From Niabella sp. (GTDB lineage Bacteria > Bacteroidota > Bacteroidia > Chitinophagales > Chitinophagaceae): a stretch of DNA of 64,000 nt. Each line of letters opens with the position of its first letter. The first letter of the stretch is position 1. Of the stretch, positions 35,737-43,517 are shown in pieces. The translations under genes and the position numbers were made by a program. A model generated the notes under the pieces. The model was given only the letters and a program-made list of their open reading frames with translations, ran no database searches and was not told the origin of the DNA. The stretch spans positions 310,001-374,000 of the forward strand of contig JAGIAT010000002.1 in the NCBI GenBank assembly GCA_017744715.1, given 5' to 3'.

Positions 35737-36312
35737 TTGCTGAACGAAGAAATATTAGTACAGGAATTAAAGCAGGGCAATGAAGCTGCGTTTAAACAGG
35801 TAGTTGACAACTATCAGAATATGGTCTACAATACCTGTTTGGCCATTGTAAAAAGCGAAGAAGACGCAGAAGATATCTCCCAGGATGTATTTGTACAGGT
35901 TTTCCAGTCGATCCACTCGTTTAAAGGAGAATCTAAACTATCTACCTGGATCTACCGGATCGCCACTACCAAGTCGCTGGACTTTGAACGCAAAAAAAAG
36001 CGTAAAAAAAGATTTGGTTTTGTGCGCAGCATTTTTGGCGACGACAGCCAGGTGGTGGTAAATCCTCCGGATTTTCAACATCCCGGTATTGTGCTGGATA
36101 AAAAGGAAAATGCATCCATTTTGTTTAAAGCGATCGATCAGCTTCCTGAAAATCAGCGTATTGCATTTATATTAAATAAGGTTGAAGGCTTGAGTTACCA
36201 GGAAGTAAGCGAGGTGTTGGAGACCTCCGTATCCTCTATTGAATCCCTGTTGCACCGGGCCAAAAACAATCTTAGAAAGATCCTGGAGAAAGACTATAAA
36301 CCCCGGGCGTAA
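35737..36312 (+). CDS. RNA polymerase sigma factor (ECF, sigma-70 family)
   Basis: A 191-residue ECF-type sigma factor. Region 2 is seen in NYQNMVYNTCLAIVKSEEDAEDISQDVFVQVF and WIYRIATTKSLDFERKKKRK, and region 4 in QLPENQRIAFILNKVEGLSYQEVSEVLETSVSSIESLLHRAKNNL. A TTG start at 35737 (LLNEEILVQELKQG) is chosen: it gives the family's normal N-terminus and leaves 50 bases after the barrel gene. An ATG at 35623 would read 64 bases back into that gene as an unlikely Arg-rich leader. The downstream small membrane protein may be its anti-sigma factor. Confidence 0.9.
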   Translation: MLNEEILVQELKQGNEAAFKQVVDNYQNMVYNTCLAIVKSEEDAEDISQDVFVQVFQSIHSFKGESKLSTWIYRIATTKSLDFERKKKRKKRFGFVRSIFGDDSQVVVNPPDFQHPGIVLDKKENASILFKAIDQLPENQRIAFILNKVEGLSYQEVSEVLETSVSSIESLLHRAKNNLRKILEKDYKPRA

Positions 36313-36401
36313 AAGAAAAGCTGAAAAATGACGTCAAATACTATTAATAAGATATATTTAGATATTATAGCAATCATGAAACACTTTAAACCCGTTTTGG
36401 A

Positions 36402-36728
36402 ATGAAAGAGCAAGATCATATCGACTCCATCCTCAACAGCCTGGACGGCATTCAAAAGGCCGAAGCCCGGCCTTTTATGCATACCCGGGTAATGGCCCGT
36501 TTAAGGGAGGAATCCAATTTCTGGACCAGGGCCGGCAGTGTGATCGCAAAGCCGGCGGTTGCCGTTTGCTGTCTTGTAACCATCCTTACCTTAAACATTT
36601 ATCTGATTGTTGACGGTAATAACAAGCAACAGACAGAAACCGTAACCACCGCGGGAACCGAATCGGATATCCTGCAAAACGAGAACTTTATCCTGGCGTC
36701 CAACACCAGCTATGATTTTAACAAATAG
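36402..36728 (+). CDS. Small single-span membrane protein, possible anti-sigma factor
   Basis: A 108-residue protein: a cytoplasmic part (about residues 1-45, with ILNSLDGIQKAEARPFMHTR), one membrane helix (about 50-70, VAVCCLVTILTLNIYLIV), and a short outer tail. Size, topology and position directly after an ECF sigma gene fit a minimal anti-sigma factor, but no HXXXCXXC zinc motif is seen, so this remains a guess. The stop lies four bases before the next start. Confidence 0.7.
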   Translation: MKEQDHIDSILNSLDGIQKAEARPFMHTRVMARLREESNFWTRAGSVIAKPAVAVCCLVTILTLNIYLIVDGNNKQQTETVTTAGTESDILQNENFILASNTSYDFNK

Positions 36729-36732
36729 AGGA

Positions 36733-37218
36733 ATGAACAATACGGAACGAAACAGAACCCTTATTTTTATCATCGCCTTGCTGCTGATTACCAATCTGGC
36801 ATTGCTGGCATATACCTTTATCTCCTCAAAAAAACATCCCTCCGATAAAGAACGGGAAGGTTTTACCGGTGCGCTGAAACACGAAGTAGGGTTTTCCGAT
36901 AGCCAGCTCGAACAGTTTAAGCAACTAAAAGAAAAACATTGGACCAGCGCCAAGATCGATATGGAGCAGATCCGCAAAATCAAACAACGATTATTTGATC
37001 TTACCAAACAGCCGGTTGTTGCCGATAGTACTATTGCCCGGCTGGCCGATTCCATTGCGATACTGCAAAAGGGGGCCGAAATAAAAGCGTTTCATCATTT
37101 TAAAGCTACCCGTGCGATCTGCACTCCTGAACAGCAACCGAAATATGATTCCCTTATGACAAAGATCATCCGGCAGGGAAGAAACGGCCGCCCGGTTCCT
37201 TCGGGTCCGAATAAATAA
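36733..37218 (+). CDS. Membrane-anchored Spy/CpxP-like protein
   Basis: A 161-residue protein with an N-terminal membrane helix (about residues 9-28) and an all-helical outer domain. The pattern VGFSDSQLEQFKQLKEKHW and CTPEQQPKYDSLMTKI resembles the Spy/CpxP and heavy-metal-resistor group (LTxxQ-like motifs), which sense or buffer envelope stress. The start at 36733 is four bases after the preceding gene. With the sigma factor it forms a likely stress-response operon. Confidence 0.8.
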   Translation: MNNTERNRTLIFIIALLLITNLALLAYTFISSKKHPSDKEREGFTGALKHEVGFSDSQLEQFKQLKEKHWTSAKIDMEQIRKIKQRLFDLTKQPVVADSTIARLADSIAILQKGAEIKAFHHFKATRAICTPEQQPKYDSLMTKIIRQGRNGRPVPSGPNK

Positions 37219-37301
37219 AAAATTAAACCAGCTTGCAACTTTATTACGGGCAAGAGACCTCTTGTACTATATAATGGCATCAAATCACATAATTTTGTAA
37301 C

Positions 37302-37685
37302 ATGAGAAGCAGATTTATTCTGGTTTTAGGACTGTTTTTAACGCTGAGCACTTCCCTTTATGCACAAAAGGAAAGTGTGAGCGATAAGGTGAGTTCCGTC
37401 TTAACAAAATTTGATGCAGCCATAAAACCAGACAAGACCAAAAGAAGCAGTATAGAAACCATCTTTACCGATTTTTATACGGCACAGGAAAAATTGCGCG
37501 ACAATATCCAGGGCTCTTCAACACTGGCACAGGGGCTGCAGCAGGATTACCAGAGTGTACGTAAACAAAATGAGGATCTTTTCACCGAACGGGATAACCA
37601 GCTGAAAAAAACGCTGACGGCAGACGAATATAAAAAGTGGAAAGAGGAAATTGAACCGGCGTTACGCAAAGGCGGGAAAAAATAA
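37302..37685 (+). CDS. Secreted coiled-coil protein
   Basis: A 127-residue protein with a signal peptide cleaved near SLYAQK, and a mature part that is almost wholly helical and charged (TKRSSIETIFTDFYTAQEKL; KQNEDLFTERDNQLKKTLT). ADEYKKWKEEIEPAL near the end recalls Spy-like periplasmic proteins. It follows the Spy-like gene by 83 bases and may be part of the same regulon. It converges on the next gene with 15 bases between the stops. Confidence 0.7.
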   Translation: MRSRFILVLGLFLTLSTSLYAQKESVSDKVSSVLTKFDAAIKPDKTKRSSIETIFTDFYTAQEKLRDNIQGSSTLAQGLQQDYQSVRKQNEDLFTERDNQLKKTLTADEYKKWKEEIEPALRKGGKK

Positions 37686-37700
37686 ACCGCATCCCATCCT

Positions 37701-38861
37701 TTAGTTCACAGAAAACAGATACAGCTTATCCGTTTGAGGGTGCGTATCGTGATCCTGTACCACCGCTACCTGGTGCCCGTTATCGGACCATACCACCGAG
37801 TGGATCTCCTTTTTTGCCAATGGCAACTGTAGTTTTGTAAAATCAGCAATCCTTAGGATAAACGCTTCCTGCTCATTATTTATATAAAACAGGAACCGGC
37901 CTTCCGGACTTAGCCAGGCCTTGCTGAACTCCATATCCAGCGGTTTCTTTGAGCGAACGTTTCCCGATTGATATGTAACAATAAAACTGGTATCTTCCGC
38001 CATCAGATGGTTATCGTCCAGGTATACCAGCTGATCACCCGGCAGCAGGGCAAATTTTGCATCCAGATTGCTATAATGCCGGATGCCGAAATTGTGCAGG
38101 GTATCCTGCCCGCGCATTAATAAATGGGAATATTCGTTGGCGAGCCCGGGCGCAGAGTCCTGCGGGCTATACACCGTAAACGCATAGCGATCACCGGAAC
38201 CATATACATCCCCCATCAGATCATACAGGCGGTGCCGGATGCGGGCGCCATACAACAGCTCGGTTTTCTTTGTAAGCAAATTGTACCGGTGCAATGAAAT
38301 GCCGGCGGCATAAGGACCATTCACGGCATCTCCTGTTTTATAAACAATCCTTGATGAGTCAATGAACACCGGGTCCATTAAAAATCCCCGTGCGGTTGTA
38401 ACGGCATCAACGGTCTTTTTTGACTGGAACTCAAACACGCGGATCCCGTTTCCTTTCAGCGATTCTGCTACCACCCGCGCGCCGTTGAGCGGTTTTTCCT
38501 GGTGGGCGTAGGCCACCCGGCGGCCGTTGGGCGAAAACCGGGGCGCCCAACCGTAATCCAGCAACAGGAGCTGGCGGCTTTTCAGGTCGTAACGCGCAAT
38601 AACGGGGTCCAGCAGCCGGCTGGTATCTTTTCCGTAGCCGATCAGATTTTCTGTACCGGCAGGCACTATTGTTGCAGCCCCGCCCTCTTTATTCCGGAGC
38701 CGTTTTACAAATACCAGCTCATCACCCTGCTTATTTATAGAAACACCCTGGAGGATATGTCCCTCCTGGAACCATTCCAGCTGCAGTTGCGCTTTTGGCG
38801 GTTGCGCAGTTATACCGGTAACAAAAAAAAGTAAGAAGAGCGTTGTAATTCCTTTCATCAA
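37701..38861 (-). CDS. Secreted TolB-like beta-propeller protein
   Basis: A 386-residue protein with a signal peptide (cleaved near TAQPPK) and repeats of the PD40/TolB propeller type: WAPRFSPNGRRVAYAHQ, AWLSPEGRFLFYINN, VVWSDNGHQVAVVQD. Such propellers act as binding scaffolds in the periplasm or at the surface. No peptidase domain is attached. A run of 358 bases upstream (38862-39219) holds no convincing gene. Confidence 0.8.
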   Translation of the reverse strand: MMKGITTLFLLFFVTGITAQPPKAQLQLEWFQEGHILQGVSINKQGDELVFVKRLRNKEGGAATIVPAGTENLIGYGKDTSRLLDPVIARYDLKSRQLLLLDYGWAPRFSPNGRRVAYAHQEKPLNGARVVAESLKGNGIRVFEFQSKKTVDAVTTARGFLMDPVFIDSSRIVYKTGDAVNGPYAAGISLHRYNLLTKKTELLYGARIRHRLYDLMGDVYGSGDRYAFTVYSPQDSAPGLANEYSHLLMRGQDTLHNFGIRHYSNLDAKFALLPGDQLVYLDDNHLMAEDTSFIVTYQSGNVRSKKPLDMEFSKAWLSPEGRFLFYINNEQEAFILRIADFTKLQLPLAKKEIHSVVWSDNGHQVAVVQDHDTHPQTDKLYLFSVN

Positions 38862-39219
38862 TACGGGATCTGTTTAATTGCAATCGCATTATAAATACAT
38901 CTATTATAAGACGCAGACCCGGCGCATTTGTTGTGTTGTCCGATTTTTTTTAATGTTTTATTAGCAAATCGGATCCTACAGCGCCCCTGCGGAGCTTAAT
39001 AAGCCCGGCACCTATGCATTTGCCGGCCTGCGCCCGCTTAACCTGATGTGTATGCGAAAGTTTTCGGAATTTGCTCCGCTTTTGAATGGAAAAAGAAAGG
39101 AATATACCTGGTTATCAGTGCATCATGTCATAGGCTCCATCGGGGCCGTCCGGTATCAACGCGTGCTTCCCCGCCTATCGGCCCCGGAACTATTCCCGGT
39201 GCAAGCATACTATTAGCGT
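38862..39219. other. Intergenic gap without recognised features
   Basis: Only one short rightward ORF is seen here, it runs into the 3' end of the HAD gene, and its composition is not protein-like. No promoter or repeat stands out. Confidence 0.5.
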
Positions 39220-40020
39220 TTACTGTTGCGGTTCCAATACCAGGTTATCGCAAATGGCGCGTACCACGCCTTCCTCGTTGTTATCAAACCCGGTAATAAA
39301 ATTGGCTGCGGCAATAATGCCGGGATGCGCATTTTTCATCGCATAACTGTATTTGGCCACCTGCATCATTTCCAGGTCGTTCAGGTAGTCCCCAAAAACC
39401 ATCGTTTCATCGTAACCCACACCCAGCGCCTGTTGTACCAGTTTTACACCCACCCCTTTGTTGGCATTAAAAGCGGTAAAATCCAGCCAGCGTTCACCGG
39501 CTACGGCTACTTTATAGGAGGCCTCATATTGTTTAAAATGCGGGTAGCTGTTGGTTTCTGCATCAATCAGGTCACATAACGATACTTTTAAGATCGGCTC
39601 AGTAACTTTTGTCAGATCTTCCACCAGTTCATAATGCTGGTAATATTGCAGCGCCTGTTTCAGCAGGGATTCTTCCCTGTCTTCCATATAAGCTTTGTCC
39701 TTACCGCAAAGCACAGGGTATACCCGGTTCAAAGTCCGGGATTTTTCAACAAATGCCGTAACGGCTTCGGAGTCCAGCATCTCTACCAGCAATTCGTTGC
39801 CCCGGTAGGTAACATAACTGCCATTGTCTGATAAAAAATAGGTATGGTCTTTTATGGGTTCAAAAAGCGCCAGCAGGTTGTGGTGCGGCCGTCCGCTTGC
39901 AATGCCCAGTACAATACCTTGTTGCACCAGTTGCTTTTCAAATTCCCAGAATCCTGCAGGAAGCTCCTTTTTATCATTTAACAACGACCCATCCAGGTCT
40001 GTAACGATCAATTTTACCAT
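39220..40020 (-). CDS. HAD-superfamily Cof-type phosphatase
   Basis: A 266-residue hydrolase of the Cof/HAD-IIB group that removes phosphate from sugar phosphates or similar metabolites. Motif I is DLDGSLLND (nucleophile Asp8), motif II lies in GIASGRPH, and motif IV is MVFGDYLNDLEMM. The cap domain spans about residues 85-190. It stands alone, with a tandem array upstream. The substrate is unknown. Confidence 0.93.
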   Translation of the reverse strand: MVKLIVTDLDGSLLNDKKELPAGFWEFEKQLVQQGIVLGIASGRPHHNLLALFEPIKDHTYFLSDNGSYVTYRGNELLVEMLDSEAVTAFVEKSRTLNRVYPVLCGKDKAYMEDREESLLKQALQYYQHYELVEDLTKVTEPILKVSLCDLIDAETNSYPHFKQYEASYKVAVAGERWLDFTAFNANKGVGVKLVQQALGVGYDETMVFGDYLNDLEMMQVAKYSYAMKNAHPGIIAAANFITGFDNNEEGVVRAICDNLVLEPQQ

Positions 40021-40170
40021 TTATCCGATACTGCCCCTGACTTTGAATGATCAAACGGCTTATTCCGTTTTCAGAAAGCGCTGCAAAGGTAATGCCCCTG
40101 CGGGGAATGTGGGGATTTGAAAATGTGAAAATGTGGAAATGTCAAATTCCAAATAACAAATGCAGAAGTG

Positions 40171-40634
40171 GAAACGCAAAAGATGCTCCGTTGCTGCCCA
40201 AAAGCTACAAGCCAAAAGACATCACCACTTCTACATTTCGCATTTAATATTCCTCATTTTTACATTTCCCAGCTGGAAGCCGGCTGATGAGCATTAGCAG
40301 ACCGCTACACCGGGAGGACTGTTTCGTGAACAATGAATATCAAGCGGAAACGCAAAAGATGCTCCGTTACTGCCCAAAAGCTACAAACCAAAAGACATCA
40401 CCACTTTTACATTTCGCATTTAATATTCCTCATTTTACATTTCCCAGCTGGAAGCCGGCTGATGAGCATTAGCAGACCGCTACACCGGGAGGACTGTTTC
40501 GTGAACGATAATATTAAGCGGGAACGCAAAAGATGCTCCGTTACTGCCCAAAAGCTACAAGCCAAAAGGACATCACCACTTCAACATTTCGCATTTAATA
40601 TTCCTCATTTTACATTCCTCCCAAAGGGAGGCGG
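40171..40634. repeat. Three-unit tandem array abutting the M13 peptidase stop
   Basis: Units begin at 40171, 40347 and 40521 with GAAACGCAAAAGATGCTCCG (the third has a one-base change), a period of about 175 bases. Each holds CATTTCGCATTTAATATTCC and a hairpin around CCCAGCTGGAAGCCGGCT. The third unit breaks off exactly at the stop codon of the M13 gene, where the hairpin sequence changes to CCTCCCAAAGGGAGG. The 150 bases on the left, before the first unit, hold only short AT-rich direct repeats. Confidence 0.9.
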
Positions 40635-42674
40635 CTACCACATCCGGATCCGGTCTTCGGGCTTTTTGTACAGCCTATCGCCTTCTTTTACATCAAAGGC
40701 TTTATACCAGGCATCCATGTTTACCGGCGCGCCAATGGTCCGGTATTCACCCGGTGAATGCGGATCGGTTAATATGAATTGAGCTGCAGTCTCCGGAAGA
40801 ATATTGCCCCTCCATACCTGTGCCCAGGCAAGGAAGAAGCGCTGATCCGGTGTAAAGCCATCAATTTTTTTGTTAGACTGTCCCTGTTTTGTCATCTTAA
40901 AGGCTTCGTACGCTGCATTTAATCCTCCCAGATCACCGATATTCTCCCCCAGTGTCAGTTTTCCGTTTACGTGAATGGTGTCCAGGATGGTATAACCATC
41001 AAACTGCCGGGCAAGTGCATCGGCCTTGGCATCAAATTTCTTCCGGTCTTCTTCCGTCCACCAGTTCCGGAGCGTACCGTCTGCATCATATTTGCTTCCG
41101 TTATCATCAAAACCATGCGACATTTCATGGCCGATAACGGCCCCGATGCCGCCATAATTTACCGCATCATCTGCATTGGGATCAAAGAACGGGAACTGTA
41201 AAATGCCCGCGGGAAAAACGATCTCGTTCAGCGTGGCGCTGTAATAAGCGTTTACAGTAGGCGGCGTCATTCCCCAGCGCTCACGGTCTACCGGTTTACC
41301 CAGGCGGCTGATCATGAAATGATAGCTCCAGTTGTTTACATTCCGGATGTTCTGGAAAAAGTTATTGCGATCGATGACCAGGCCATCGTAATTTTCCCAT
41401 TTATTGGGATACCCGATCTTTGGCCGGAAAGCCGCCAGCTTTGCCAGTGCCTTTTCTTTCGTGGCAGCGCCCATCCAGTCCAACCCTTTGATCCGGATCT
41501 CAAATGCCTTCCGGAGATTGGCCACCAGCTCTTCCATCCGCGCTTTGGCTGCCGGTTTAAAATACTCTTTTACGTATAATTGCCCCAGCAACTCACCAAT
41601 GTTTCCGTCCGTTAAGGACGACATCCGCTGCCAGCGGGGTGTTTGAATTTTTTGCCCGGTTAATGCCTGTGTAAATGCAAAATTGGCGCTTACGAACGGC
41701 GTACTTAAATAAGGCGCGGCTCCTTTAAGCAGGTTCCATTTCAGGTATATTTTCCAATCCTGCAGCGGCGTTGATTTAAGTTGTTCCGCTACGGCGGTAA
41801 AAAATGCCGGGTTATTTACCAGGATGCTGTCCTGGCCATTCACCTCCAGTTCAGACAGGATCTCCTTCCAGTTCAGTCCCGGAGTGGTCTTTGACAGATC
41901 ATCCAGGAAAAATTTGTTATACGTTTTGTATGCATCCCGCATTTCAACCCGGCTCAATTGTGCGGCAGCCAGTTGTTTTTCGATATTGAATATAGTGGCT
42001 GCATTTGCCCGGGCGGCAGCTGCAGGTGTGCCCACCAGTTCAAAAAGCGTTGTTATATATTGGGCATACGCATCGCGGATCTGCACCGACCGCTGATCAT
42101 CTTTTAAATAGTTATCCCGGTCGGGAAGCGAGGCACCTCCCTGGCTGAGCTGCGGAATCATCACCTCTACATTTTTACGGTCCTGCCCTACAAAAAAACC
42201 GTACAGCGGGGAAGCAACACCGCTGGCACGCAGCCTGTTTATTTTCTGAAGCAGTTCCGGCAGTGTTTGTATGGCGTCTACGGATGCCAGGTCTGCCTTT
42301 ATGGGCTCATATCCCAGCTTTTCAATAGCCATACTGTCCATACCGGAAGCATAAAAATCGCCCACCCGTTTTTCCACGGAGCCGGCCGGTGCGCCTGTAT
42401 TGGCCCGGGCTTTTTCAAGGATCGATTTTACGGCGTTGATATTAAAATCGCGCAGCACATTAAAGCTGCCCCAGCGGGTTTCCTTCGCTGGTACGGGATT
42501 GTTTTTTATCCAGGTGCCGCTGGCATATTTGTAAAAATCATCCCCGGGTTTTACGGAGCGATCCATATTGGCAGGATCAATAAATTTCTTTTGTTTTTGC
42601 GCCTGTACCGGAAAAGCACTTAATAACAGGACTGCCCCGGCGCCCAAAATACCTGCTTTTAAAAATATTTTCAT
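40635..42674 (-). CDS. M13-family (neprilysin-like) metallopeptidase
   Basis: A 679-residue secreted zinc peptidase. A signal peptide (cleaved near PVQAQK) precedes the M13 N-terminal domain. The zinc motif HEMSH, at about residues 514-518 in VIGHEMSHGFDDNG, and the third ligand Glu in GENIGDLGGLNAAY are present, as is NAYYSATLNEIVFPAGILQ. The C-terminal end RIRMW replaces the CxxW end of animal members. It probably degrades peptides in the periplasm. Confidence 0.95.
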   Translation of the reverse strand: MKIFLKAGILGAGAVLLLSAFPVQAQKQKKFIDPANMDRSVKPGDDFYKYASGTWIKNNPVPAKETRWGSFNVLRDFNINAVKSILEKARANTGAPAGSVEKRVGDFYASGMDSMAIEKLGYEPIKADLASVDAIQTLPELLQKINRLRASGVASPLYGFFVGQDRKNVEVMIPQLSQGGASLPDRDNYLKDDQRSVQIRDAYAQYITTLFELVGTPAAAARANAATIFNIEKQLAAAQLSRVEMRDAYKTYNKFFLDDLSKTTPGLNWKEILSELEVNGQDSILVNNPAFFTAVAEQLKSTPLQDWKIYLKWNLLKGAAPYLSTPFVSANFAFTQALTGQKIQTPRWQRMSSLTDGNIGELLGQLYVKEYFKPAAKARMEELVANLRKAFEIRIKGLDWMGAATKEKALAKLAAFRPKIGYPNKWENYDGLVIDRNNFFQNIRNVNNWSYHFMISRLGKPVDRERWGMTPPTVNAYYSATLNEIVFPAGILQFPFFDPNADDAVNYGGIGAVIGHEMSHGFDDNGSKYDADGTLRNWWTEEDRKKFDAKADALARQFDGYTILDTIHVNGKLTLGENIGDLGGLNAAYEAFKMTKQGQSNKKIDGFTPDQRFFLAWAQVWRGNILPETAAQFILTDPHSPGEYRTIGAPVNMDAWYKAFDVKEGDRLYKKPEDRIRMW

Positions 42675-42906
42675 TTTATGTGATCAATTAGGGCATGAAA
42701 ATAAATATATTTTAATTCACACGGCATTACCCATTCAAAATTTTCAAAGAACGCCCTCTTCATGCAGCACAAACCAACCCTGCTTCAAACCCATATGTGC
42801 ATTTTAATGGGTATAACCGGTTTAAAACCCGTTTTTTTTGTGCATAACCCCGTTTTTTTGTGTATTGAACTGTTTACAACAACTGCAAAACAACCGGCCC
42901 TAAAAT

Positions 42907-43290
42907 TTGGAAACGGGCGATTCCGGATCGTATCTTCAAATTGCAATTGACGAAGCGATTAATTTATTAGACGATTTTGTCAAACGCGCAACGACAGTTT
43001 CTTTGAAATCAGGTGTGTTTAACATCGCTTTTTATCCGGCAGCAATGGAGGATGGAAACGGGGTTAGGCAGCCAGAAAAACAGGAACGTCTTCGCTTAAT
43101 AAAGCAAGGACGGGGGCACTTACTCAAAGGCGGAACAGCCGAAATACTGCAAAGTGTTGGAGCGTTCGGCGTGAGGGAAGCGCAAACACCCGCCCGGAAT
43201 TTTAAGCAAAACAGCGGAAGCCTTGCCGGTTGCCGGGAATCAATCGTTTTAGCTGTGTGGTCTGTAAAAGGAATGCACAACTGTAACTAA
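42907..43290 (+). CDS. Doubtful ORF of unknown function
   Basis: A 127-codon rightward ORF in the 843-base gap between the M13 and GH63 genes. The N-terminal half looks protein-like (LQIAIDEAINLLDDFVKRAT), while the later part is rich in Gly, Arg and Gln without pattern. No family is recognised. It is followed at 43323 by a strong hairpin, so some transcript may end there. It may be a decayed gene or a non-coding RNA. The first 230 bases of the gap show nothing. Confidence 0.25.
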   Translation: METGDSGSYLQIAIDEAINLLDDFVKRATTVSLKSGVFNIAFYPAAMEDGNGVRQPEKQERLRLIKQGRGHLLKGGTAEILQSVGAFGVREAQTPARNFKQNSGSLAGCRESIVLAVWSVKGMHNCN

Positions 43291-43322
43291 GGTTCTCTGA
43301 CAGCAACAATGCAGAAGCTATT

Positions 43323-43390
43323 AAAAAAGCATCGGGTTAGTAAGTGATGAGCCGGGAAACCGGTTTTGAACAGAAGCACGATGCTTTTTT
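43323..43390 (+). terminator. Long-stem hairpin with T run
   Basis: AAAAAAGCATCG (43323-43334) pairs perfectly with CGATGCTTTTTT (43379-43390). Between them CCGG-GAAA-CCGG forms an inner hairpin with a GNRA-type loop. The end works as a terminator for a rightward transcript. The enclosed structure is more elaborate than a simple terminator. Confidence 0.6.
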
Positions 43391-43517
43391 TATGTCCGGA
43401 TTCATCGATATTTCCCGTTTTCTATGCACTGGATCAACAGACCGTTTGGGAAACATTTCCCTATTATTGACCATGCTTGTTACCATCCTGGAACTTGAAA
43501 CATCAAACCTGAAACTA

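Noticed and set aside
39048..39296. An 82-codon rightward ORF
   Set aside because: It overlaps the end of the HAD gene antisense and has no family pattern or start context.
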